DNA of 21,239 nt from assembly GCA_015485245.1 (NCBI GenBank), contig WFTY01000331.1, positions 1 to 21,239 on the forward strand, in the 5' to 3' direction. The DNA is from Anaerolineales bacterium. GTDB taxonomy: Bacteria; Chloroflexota; Anaerolineae; Anaerolineales; UBA11858. The stretch's first letter is position 1. Each line of letters begins with the position of its first letter. A model generated the notes under the pieces. That model worked only from the letters and a program-made list of their open reading frames with translations. It searched no databases and had not been told where the DNA came from. Shown here one piece after another: positions 15,076 through 21,239 of the stretch. The position numbers and the translations under genes were made by a program.

Positions 15076-16196
15076 CTCGTTACGCGCACATCACCGGGTG
15101 GGGAACCCACGTCCCCGAAAAAGTATTGAGCAACGATGATCTCTCGCAGATCGTGGACACAAACGATGAGTGGATTCAATCGCGCACCGGCATCCGCCAG
15201 CGGCACATCGCCAGCGACGGCGAAAGCACAGCCAGCATGGGCGCGCTGGCCGCTTTACGCGCTCTGGATGTGGCTGGCATCCCACCCTCGGAAGTTGAGT
15301 TAATCATCGTCGCTACCTCCTCCCCCGAACACATCTTCCCCTCCACCGCATCGCTGATACAGGACCACATCGGCGCAACCAAAGCCGGCGCTTTCGACCT
15401 CTCGGCGGCGTGCTCGGGCTTCATTTTTGCCGTCAACATGGCCGCGCAGGCCATCCGTACCGGCTCCATCAACACCGCCATTGTCATCGGCTCAGAGACG
15501 CTTTCTCGCCTGGTCAACTGGCAAGATCGCGGCACCTGTATTCTCTTCGGAGATGGGGCCGGGGCGTTCGTTCTACAAGCCAGCGACCAGCCCGGCGGGG
15601 TGCTCTCCGCGGTGATGCGCTCAGATGGATCGGGCGGCGAATTGCTGACCATCCCCGCTGGGGGGAGCAAACTCCCCGCCTCCGAAGAAACCATCGCCCA
15701 GGGGCTGCATTACATTCAGATGAACGGGCGAGAGGTCTTTCGTTTTGCCACGCGAGTGATGGCGCAGGCCACCGAAGAAGTGCTCGAACAGGCTGGGCTT
15801 TCCCTGGCTGAGACCCAATGGGTCATCCCCCACCAAGCCAATCAGCGCATCATCGAAACCGCAGCCCGGCGCCTGAAATATCCCCTGGAGCAAGTGGTCA
15901 TCAACCTGGATCGTTACGGCAACACCTCCACCGCATCCATCCCCCTGGCCACGGTGGAGGCCGTCGAGGATGGGCGCCTGAAACCCGGTGACCAGGTTGT
16001 CTTTGTAGGGTTTGGCGCCGGGTTGACCTGGGGAGCGATGGCGGTCGAGTGGACCGGGCCGTTGCCCAAAGCCGAAAAACCCTCGCTCTGGCCTTACCGC
16101 TTCCGCAACCTGTACCTGCTTTATACTCGCCTGCGGTCTGGCGCTCTCCGCATCCTTCGCTTCCTGGAAGGGATTATCTGGGGACGGCAACGTTAA
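15072..16196 (+). CDS. fabH: 3-oxoacyl-[acyl-carrier-protein] synthase III with C-terminal extension
   Basis: FabH starts fatty acid synthesis by condensing an acyl-CoA primer with malonyl-ACP. The Cys-His-Asn triad is C114 (SAACSGF), H254 (PHQANQRIIE) and N284 (YGNTSTASIP). The glycine-rich FVGFGAGLTWGAMAVEW at about 311-327 normally ends the protein. Here about 45 further residues (331-374) follow, rich in aromatic and basic residues and possibly forming an amphipathic helix. The total of 374 exceeds the usual 310-335. AAAGGAG precedes the ATG, which overlaps the fabF stop. Homologous KAS III enzymes act in other pathways, but pairing with fabF supports primary lipid synthesis. Confidence 0.94.
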   Translation: MTRYAHITGWGTHVPEKVLSNDDLSQIVDTNDEWIQSRTGIRQRHIASDGESTASMGALAALRALDVAGIPPSEVELIIVATSSPEHIFPSTASLIQDHIGATKAGAFDLSAACSGFIFAVNMAAQAIRTGSINTAIVIGSETLSRLVNWQDRGTCILFGDGAGAFVLQASDQPGGVLSAVMRSDGSGGELLTIPAGGSKLPASEETIAQGLHYIQMNGREVFRFATRVMAQATEEVLEQAGLSLAETQWVIPHQANQRIIETAARRLKYPLEQVVINLDRYGNTSTASIPLATVEAVEDGRLKPGDQVVFVGFGAGLTWGAMAVEWTGPLPKAEKPSLWPYRFRNLYLLYTRLRSGALRILRFLEGIIWGRQR

Positions 16197-16201
16197 AACA
16201 A

Positions 16202-16231
16202 AAAAGGCGCACCCCTGGCGGTGCGCCTTTT
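16202..16231. terminator. Bidirectional intrinsic terminator
   Basis: A perfect 12-bp stem, AAAAGGCGCACC (16202-16213) with GGTGCGCCTTTT (16220-16231), has a 6-nt loop and a long T-run on the minus strand. It serves fabH (+) and the convergent membrane protein gene (-). Confidence 0.9.
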
Positions 16232-16257
16232 GATCCAGCTACATACAGTCCAAAAAT

Positions 16258-17535
16258 TCACTTCCCTGCAGATTCAGCCCTCGACTCCGATACGGCAAGG
16301 ACTTTCAACAGCCGCTTGATCAGATCGGTGAATACATTGTGCTGATATCCTGCCAACCCGGCGAGGATGTAGATCACCAATGGCGAAGAGAGATTCCCCG
16401 AAGCAAGCGACAGCAACCCGGCGCTCAACATCAGGTGAACGAAAGCGCCCATCGCCGCGCCCACCAGTGGGCTGGATAGATACCACCAGGTGTGCTGCGT
16501 CGAATAATCTTGCTTGACAGAGAAATGCTCAATCAGAGGCAACAGCGCCCCCACCACACCACCGAGACCTCCCCAAACCATACTGCCCGCCAGCAGGATA
16601 AACAATCCACCCTCAGCGGAGAAAGCGGTCTCTCCCAACAAAAATAAACCGACCACTAACCCAACGAACCACAGCGCCAAATATGCATAAAGCTGAGGGA
16701 TGGCTGTTTTGCCCAGCTTTTTCAGATTGCTGCTGAGTTGCAGGCGGTATTCCACCTCGCTGATTTGCCGCTCAGCCTCCTCATAGTTCTCACGCCCAGC
16801 CATCAAGAGATTCCGACCAACCTGGATACGATCCAACAACTCCAAGGCAATATAGTCGGTCGTGACGATGCGCGGAATATTGCGTTGCGCCTCAGCAGCA
16901 CGTCGCCACAACGCCTGGATATCGTCATCGCTGATGAGGAGATCAAGCATCGACTCATCCGCTTCCTGCCCAGGCTGGTCAACAGCCAGGGCAACCGGCG
17001 TCTGCGGCCCAGGAGGTTGAAGCGCCGCTTCCGAAAACAACTGCTCTATCACCGCCGGGTCATCTTCCAGATAAGTAGCCATACCGGCGTCAACGAGGTC
17101 TTCCGGAGGCGTTTCAAAGTCCTCCGTCAAGGGGGGTTCGTCTGGCGGCCCAGGGAGGCTGCGATCCTCCTGCGGGGGGACAAATGCCTCTGCAGGTTCA
17201 AACGCTTCACCTGCATCGTCAACAAAAGCATCCACCGCCTCCGCTTCCATTTCCCAGGGAATCGCCTCCAGGTCAGCAAATGCCTCACCAGCGTCGTCCA
17301 CAAGTGCCTCCGCGTCTTCAGCGTCAAATTCGACCTCGGAGCCAGGGACGTCTGTGTTCAAAGCGAGGTCATCCTCTTCGGAAGAAAAATCTTCTTCAAG
17401 CATATCGGGGATGCGTTCCTCGGGCGGGATGTCCTCCAACGGCGTCTCCTCGATATCATCGAAGGGCAATCCACGCTCAGGAATCATTTCCTCTCCCTTG
17501 CCTTCTAGGGGATCAGTTTGGATATCATTTGGCAT
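16258..17535 (-). CDS. Uncharacterised membrane protein with long acidic N-terminal region, partner of ParA
   Basis: No known family was recognised in these 425 residues. Residues 1-200 are extremely acidic, proline-rich and probably disordered. They hold a near-repeat, ALVDDAGEAF (77-86) and AFVDDAGEAF (103-112). A predicted helical stretch (about 205-275, with EEAERQISEVEYRLQLSSNL) could form a coiled coil. Four hydrophobic segments follow at about 281-300, 308-332, 354-376 and 384-398, and a short basic tail ends the protein. The ATG at 17535 lies inside the end of parA (11-bp overlap) with AAGGAGGT upstream, so translation is coupled to ParA. A role as membrane anchor or effector for the ParA ATPase is inference from this linkage. 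The strong acidity may interact with a basic partner. Confidence 0.85.
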   Translation of the reverse strand: MPNDIQTDPLEGKGEEMIPERGLPFDDIEETPLEDIPPEERIPDMLEEDFSSEEDDLALNTDVPGSEVEFDAEDAEALVDDAGEAFADLEAIPWEMEAEAVDAFVDDAGEAFEPAEAFVPPQEDRSLPGPPDEPPLTEDFETPPEDLVDAGMATYLEDDPAVIEQLFSEAALQPPGPQTPVALAVDQPGQEADESMLDLLISDDDIQALWRRAAEAQRNIPRIVTTDYIALELLDRIQVGRNLLMAGRENYEEAERQISEVEYRLQLSSNLKKLGKTAIPQLYAYLALWFVGLVVGLFLLGETAFSAEGGLFILLAGSMVWGGLGGVVGALLPLIEHFSVKQDYSTQHTWWYLSSPLVGAAMGAFVHLMLSAGLLSLASGNLSSPLVIYILAGLAGYQHNVFTDLIKRLLKVLAVSESRAESAGK

Positions 17536-18286
17536 GGCTTACCTCCTTGGCGAGATACAAATATGCCGTAGCAACCGGGCTGCTGGGAGAATGTTCCAGG
17601 ATCGTCCGCCGCGCAGCAGGCGCAGTGGCGGCAACCTCGTGATAGGGAATATAAGTCCGAAAGACTTTTTGCTTGAAAACCGATTGCATTTCATAAATCG
17701 CTGAACGAGCATGGGGAGCTTTGGGATGTACCATAGTCGGCAACACACCCAGCAACTTTAATCGCGGGTTGAGGCGCTCGCGGATCAACCACACAGAATC
17801 CAGCAAAGAGCGCACGCCCCGCATGGAAAGATAATTTGCCGCCACCGGGATCAACAACTCGGTCGCAGCCACCAGCCCATTGACGGTGATTAAACCCAGG
17901 TTGGGAGGGGTGTCAATCAGAATGAAATCAAATTGTTCGCGAGGCTGCTGGAGCTTTTTCCGCAAGCGTGAAGTGCGATCCGAAGCCGAGTAGAGCTTGT
18001 ACTCCGCGGCGATTAATTCGGCATTGGCTGGCGCAAGCTGTAACCCGCTGGATGAGTTCTTCAGGATGTGGCTGAACTGTACCTCGGCATCCAGCAACAA
18101 ATCGTACGTGGAAGGACGAACGATGTAAGGATCAATACCCATGCTGATCGTCAACGCCCCTTGCGAATCAAGGTCAACCACGGCCACGCGATTCCCAAGC
18201 TTTGCCAGCCCGGCAGCGAGGTTGATGGTTGTGGTCGTTTTTCCCACACCGCCTTTTTGGTTAGCAATTACGATAATACGCTCCAT
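17525..18286 (-). CDS. parA: ParA/Soj-family ATPase
   Basis: This 253-residue protein is a deviant Walker ATPase of the ParA/MinD superfamily. It carries the Walker A motif NQKGGVGKTTT (K11 and K16), Walker A' VVDLDSQG (D40, with serine where proline is usual) and Walker B FILIDTPPNLG (D125). There is no N-terminal DNA-binding domain, as in chromosomal Soj, and no MinD-type C-terminal membrane helix. Such ATPases position DNA, protein complexes or organelles by cycling on DNA or membrane. No parB or parS-like gene or site is adjacent; the co-translated gene is the acidic membrane protein. The start at 18286 has no Shine-Dalgarno and lies 6 nt after a -10 box, indicating a leaderless mRNA. Confidence 0.93.
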   Translation of the reverse strand: MERIIVIANQKGGVGKTTTTINLAAGLAKLGNRVAVVDLDSQGALTISMGIDPYIVRPSTYDLLLDAEVQFSHILKNSSSGLQLAPANAELIAAEYKLYSASDRTSRLRKKLQQPREQFDFILIDTPPNLGLITVNGLVAATELLIPVAANYLSMRGVRSLLDSVWLIRERLNPRLKLLGVLPTMVHPKAPHARSAIYEMQSVFKQKVFRTYIPYHEVAATAPAARRTILEHSPSSPVATAYLYLAKEVSHAK

Positions 18287-18292
18287 GGTGTC

Positions 18293-18301
18293 AGTATATC
18301 A
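18293..18301 (-). promoter_or_regulatory. Extended -10 promoter of parA (leaderless)
   Basis: TGATATACT on the minus strand fits the extended -10 and ends 6 nt before the ATG, so the start point should coincide with the first codon. A partial -35 (TTGAGC, 15-bp spacer) is present. Confidence 0.6.
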
Positions 18302-18401
18302 TAATCAACCCAGGCTCAAGCTGCCGGGTCGCGCAGAGCAGCTTCCAGTATTTCAAAGCGAAAATTGTAGCTTAACTTCCCCCCAAGGACACAAATTCGA
18401 T

Positions 18402-18407
18402 TATAAT
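18402..18407 (+). promoter_or_regulatory. -10 box of the PLP-enzyme gene
   Basis: A perfect TATAAT lies 70 bp before the ATG. No -35 hexamer is visible at 16-18 bp (a C-run occupies that position) and there is no TGn extension, so an activator may be needed. The predicted start point falls in the palindrome just downstream. Confidence 0.6.
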
Positions 18408-18408
18408 T

Positions 18409-18425
18409 AAGTTGTCTGACAACTT
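18409..18425 (+). promoter_or_regulatory. 17-bp palindromic operator, FadR/GntR type
   Basis: AAGTTGTCTGACAACTT is a perfect 8+1+8 palindrome starting 2 bp after the -10 box. Its layout matches operators of the FadR/FCD branch of GntR regulators (core GTCnGAC flanked by symmetric arms; E. coli FadR sites read TGGTCnGACCA). Its position over the start point suggests repression. The regulator gene is not in the window. Confidence 0.7.
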
Positions 18426-18476
18426 GCCGCATCATATCCATCTCATCGGACAAACGACCCAAGTAAAGGAGTCCCC

Positions 18477-19943
18477 ATGGCAAAAATTGATCTCACCCTC
18501 CAGGCCGATCGCCGTGCCCGCGCCATCCAGCGCGCTCGCGAGCGAAATATTATTATCCCCACCTATGCGCAGATGAAAGACCCGACGCTCATCCCCGCCA
18601 ACGTCAAGGAAGAGCTTGCCAGCATCGGTTTGTGGGATTTACACCCCCGCAACCTGTTCCGCATCACCTGGCACAATGAGCCGGTTCCCAGCGGCGGCGG
18701 CTTTGGCGGGGTCAACTACATCGAACTTCCCCCTGAGCTGACCGGCGTCCCGGCACGCATCATCGCCCTGGTAGGCAAGTGGTTCCCCACCGGCGCGCAC
18801 AAAGTTGGGGCGGCGTTCAGCTGCCTGGTCCCCAGGCTGGTCACCGGCCAGTTTGACCCCACTACACAGAAAGCCGTCTGGCCCTCCACTGGAAACTACT
18901 GCCGCGGCGGGGCCTACGATTCCGCGCTGCTGGGCTGCGACTCCATCGCCATCCTGCCTGAAGGGATGAGCAAGGAGCGCTTCGACTGGTTGGCGAAAAT
19001 CGCCGGCGAGACGATCAAAACCCCGGGGTCGGAATCCAACGTCAAAGAGATCTTCGACAAATGCTGGGAGCTGCGCGCCTCGGGAGAAGACCTGATGATC
19101 TTCAACCAGTTTGAAGAATTCGGCAACTATCTGTGGCATTACGAAGTCACCGGCCACGCTATGGAAGAAGTGCTCCAGGCGGTGATGGGCCCGCGCGATC
19201 GCTACCGCGGCATGACCTCCGCGACCGGCTCCGCCGGGACGATCGCCAGCGGTGATTACATGAAGCAGGTTTTCCCCGATAGCAAAATCGTCGCCTCCGA
19301 GGCGTTGCAATGCCCCACCCTGCTGGAGAACGGCTTTGGCTCACACCGCATCGAAGGCATCGGCGACAAGCACGTTCCCTGGATCCATAACGTGAAAAAC
19401 ACCGACATGGTGGTGGCGATTGACGACAACGCCGTGGTCAACCTGGCGCGCCTGTTCAACGAACCAGCCGGGCAGGCCTATCTGGTCGAGCAAGGCGTAC
19501 CCCAGGCGCTCGTCTCACAGCTCGATTTGCTGGGTTTCTCCGGAATCTCCAATGTACTCACCGCCATCAAGACGGCCAAATACTACGAGATGGGCGAGAA
19601 CGATATCGTCTTGACTATTCTGACCGACTCGATGGAGCTGTACCAGTCCCGCCTTGAGGAAATGCACGCCGAGCACGGCGAATACACCGAGCGCGATGCC
19701 GCGGCCGACTTCGCCCGCTGGCTTCAGGGACAGGACACCGACAACATGCTAGAACTGCGCTACCCCGATCGGCGCCGCGTCCATAACCTCAAGTACTTTA
19801 CCTGGGTGGAGCAACAGGGCAAGACGTATGAAGAGATTCAGGATCAATGGTACGATCCAGATTACTTCACTGACGTTCAGGCCCAGGTTGCCGAGATTGA
19901 CACCCTGATCGAAGAGTTCAACGCTGAGGTCGGGATCGCCTGA
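18477..19943 (+). CDS. Fold-type II PLP-dependent enzyme (cysteine synthase/TrpB-like), substrate unknown
   Basis: This 488-residue cytoplasmic enzyme belongs to the tryptophan synthase beta/cysteine synthase superfamily. The PLP Schiff-base lysine is K109 in WFPTGAHKVGAA, a context like the TrpB TGAHK motif. The cofactor-ring loop is STGN at 137-140, as in O-acetylserine sulfhydrylase, and the phosphate-binding loop is TGSAGT at 250-255. It is longer than typical cysteine synthases (about 310) and TrpB (about 400), and its last 100 residues are acidic with no recognised domain. Ammonia-lyase, beta-replacement or beta-elimination chemistry is plausible, but the substrate cannot be named. AAAGGAG precedes the ATG. 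It is monocistronic, divergent from parA, under a GntR-type operator, and ends at a strong terminator. Confidence 0.88.
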   Translation: MAKIDLTLQADRRARAIQRARERNIIIPTYAQMKDPTLIPANVKEELASIGLWDLHPRNLFRITWHNEPVPSGGGFGGVNYIELPPELTGVPARIIALVGKWFPTGAHKVGAAFSCLVPRLVTGQFDPTTQKAVWPSTGNYCRGGAYDSALLGCDSIAILPEGMSKERFDWLAKIAGETIKTPGSESNVKEIFDKCWELRASGEDLMIFNQFEEFGNYLWHYEVTGHAMEEVLQAVMGPRDRYRGMTSATGSAGTIASGDYMKQVFPDSKIVASEALQCPTLLENGFGSHRIEGIGDKHVPWIHNVKNTDMVVAIDDNAVVNLARLFNEPAGQAYLVEQGVPQALVSQLDLLGFSGISNVLTAIKTAKYYEMGENDIVLTILTDSMELYQSRLEEMHAEHGEYTERDAAADFARWLQGQDTDNMLELRYPDRRRVHNLKYFTWVEQQGKTYEEIQDQWYDPDYFTDVQAQVAEIDTLIEEFNAEVGIA

Positions 19944-19965
19944 CCCCACACAGCTGCTGTTTGCC

Positions 19966-20000
19966 AAAGTGCGTCCACGATTTGTGGACGCACTTTTTTT
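19966..20000 (+). terminator. Strong intrinsic terminator after the PLP-enzyme gene
   Basis: A perfect 13-bp stem (19966-19978 with 19984-19996) has a 5-nt loop and a run of seven T residues (19994-20000). It starts 22 bp after the stop codon. Confidence 0.93.
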
Positions 20001-20315
20001 ATCCCCCACAGAAATTTGCCCTGAACAATAGAAACCCGCGCCATCAAAGTGCCAGCGGATGTAATCGGACATCTTTGCTCGAATTGGATAAGTGACACAC
20101 ATTTCTCACACTCAAGGCAAATATATCAATTTTATATGACATTCAACCCTGCTTCCGGTGACAAGTTTAACTGTTGACCTTCCATCAGCGGCGTTAATAT
20201 TCTCACGAACATTATATTTGCCTATTCGAATAAGGTTATTCGCGAGCAAGTCACCGAGAAAGGACATCACCTAACCGCCAATGGCAACATCCAATTTATC
20301 CCCACGGTAAAGACT
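20001..20315 (+). promoter_or_regulatory. Intergenic region upstream of the octaheme cytochrome
   Basis: This 315-bp, rather A+T-rich stretch has no supported gene. A possible promoter is TTGACC (20174-20179) with TAATAT (20195-20200), but the 15-bp spacer is short. A palindrome TATTCGAATA (20223-20232) is followed by a further TTATTCGCGA half-site-like word, perhaps a regulator site. No FNR-type TTGAT-N4-ATCAA site was seen. Confidence 0.35.
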
Positions 20316-21239
20316 ATGAAAAACTATAAATCCTGGCTCCCTGGTTTTGTCATCATCGTGCTCGTGATCGTCATCCCGGTGGCGATCTTCGCGCGCCCCC
20401 AGGCTGAAACAAAGCAAACCAACCCCTGGGACTATGTGCCAGAGCATCCCACCCCCACGGATCACACCCCAATCATCTCAGGGCCCTTTGAAACTCCACA
20501 GGAGGTCACCCGCGCCTGTCTGGAATGTCATCCTCAGGCGGCGGAAGAGGTAATGCACACCACACACTGGACATGGCAAAGTGAACCAGTGAAGGTGCCC
20601 TGGCGGGACAAGCCGGTCACCATCGGCAAGTTCAATCAGATCAATAACTTCTGCATCAGCACTGCGGGGAACGAACCCAAATGTATGACCTGCCACATCG
20701 GCTACGCCTGGGACGAGTATCCCCCCAAAGGGTATGACTTCACTGTGGCAGAAAACGTAGACTGCCTGGCTTGCCATGCGGAGAAAACCACCTACGCCAA
20801 AGGGAGCTACGGCAATCCAGCAGACGGGGTGGATCTGGTCGCGGCGGCCCAAAGCGTCGGCCTGCCGCAGCGCGATAACTGTGGCGGCTGCCATTTCAAC
20901 GGCGGCGGCGGCAACGGCGTCAAGCACGGCGATCTCGATGAAAGCCTGTACCGCCCCGGCGAACAACTCGACGTTCACATGGGTAAACTGGATTTTCAAT
21001 GCATCGATTGCCACCGCACGCGCGAGCACCAAATCAAAGGCCGGCTGTTAGGCGACAATTACACTATTGCCCCCGCGGAACAGGTGCAATGCACCGACTG
21101 CCATGTCGCCCCGCCGCACGAAGACGAGCGCCTGAACGCCCACCTCGCCAGCGTTGCCTGCCAGACCTGCCACATCCCCTCGGTAGCGCGCAAAAACCCC
21201 ACCAAAACTTTCTGGGATTGGTCACAGGCTGGTGAAGAC
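20316..21239 (+). CDS. Octaheme tetrathionate reductase-type cytochrome c (3' end outside window)
   Basis: The first 308 residues of an exported multiheme cytochrome are present; the frame is still open at the window end. An N-terminal hydrophobic segment (about 10-26) is a signal or membrane anchor. Seven CXXCH motifs are visible, starting at residues 68, 123, 150, 189, 229, 259 and 282. The spacing and connecting motifs match the octaheme tetrathionate reductase (OTR, TIGR04315-like) family. They include TTHWTWQSE, QINNFCI, CMTCHIGYAW, NCGGCHFNGGGGNGVKHGDLD and LDFQCIDCHRTREH. OTR enzymes reduce tetrathionate, nitrite or hydroxylamine in vitro, so the physiological substrate is uncertain. 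The ATG at 20316 begins the signal sequence but has only a weak ribosome binding site. Downstream genes might reveal the electron donor. Confidence 0.9.
   Translation, partial: MKNYKSWLPGFVIIVLVIVIPVAIFARPQAETKQTNPWDYVPEHPTPTDHTPIISGPFETPQEVTRACLECHPQAAEEVMHTTHWTWQSEPVKVPWRDKPVTIGKFNQINNFCISTAGNEPKCMTCHIGYAWDEYPPKGYDFTVAENVDCLACHAEKTTYAKGSYGNPADGVDLVAAAQSVGLPQRDNCGGCHFNGGGGNGVKHGDLDESLYRPGEQLDVHMGKLDFQCIDCHRTREHQIKGRLLGDNYTIAPAEQVQCTDCHVAPPHEDERLNAHLASVACQTCHIPSVARKNPTKTFWDWSQAGED

Noticed and set aside
12..21239. CRISPR array, insertion sequence, prophage or attachment site at the tRNA gene
   Set aside because: No regularly spaced direct repeats, transposase or integrase motifs, or duplication of the tRNA 3' end were seen.

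Overview
The window looks like chromosomal DNA of a G+C-rich, non-enteric bacterium, most likely a member of the Chloroflexota (class Anaerolineae). That placement is inferred from gene content: a lipoprotein with a Thr/Pro-rich stalk and an NBR1-type Ig-like domain, long multiheme cytochromes, a dnaA gene without dnaN beside it, and a split B12-binding radical SAM/DUF2344 pair. No phage, transposon, CRISPR or plasmid gene was seen. All full genes are intact.

Layout. (1) 12-1700 (+): membrane-anchored NapC/NirT-like cytochrome c with nine heme motifs. It converges on (2) a leftward glycine cleavage operon, gcvH-gcvPA-gcvPB (5052 to 1770). The operon is preceded by a consensus-like promoter, a tandem glycine riboswitch and an intrinsic terminator; gcvT and lpd are absent. 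(3) 5417-5942 (-): a small DUF4870 membrane protein and tRNA-Arg(CCG). (4) 6000-10468 (-): a tight four-gene run of radical SAM protein, DUF2344 protein, alpha/beta hydrolase and PrsW-type protease. (5) dnaA (-), followed by a 570-bp divergent intergenic region, then a lipoprotein (+). (6) fabF-fabH (+), a fatty-acid elongation/initiation pair with a 4-bp overlap. (7) parA plus an acidic membrane protein (-), overlapping by 11 bp, with no parB. (8) A fold-type-II PLP enzyme (+) behind a 17-bp palindromic operator. (9) The start of an octaheme tetrathionate-reductase-type cytochrome (+), cut by the window end.

How it works together. Most of the window is housekeeping: C1/glycine metabolism, replication initiation, lipid synthesis and one tRNA. 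The two multiheme cytochromes at the edges point to anaerobic respiration. They lie 18.6 kb apart and are probably independent units.

Regulation is unusually readable. Six promoters appear to rely on an extended -10 (TGnTAnnnT) with poor -35 boxes, and two of these would give leaderless mRNAs. The gcv operon is riboswitch-controlled, and the PLP enzyme has a FadR/GntR-type operator. The most system-like candidate for something undescribed is the parA-acidic membrane protein pair (16258-18301). The nonaheme cytochrome with CX3CH and CX4CH motifs and the PLP enzyme with its operator are also worth attention.
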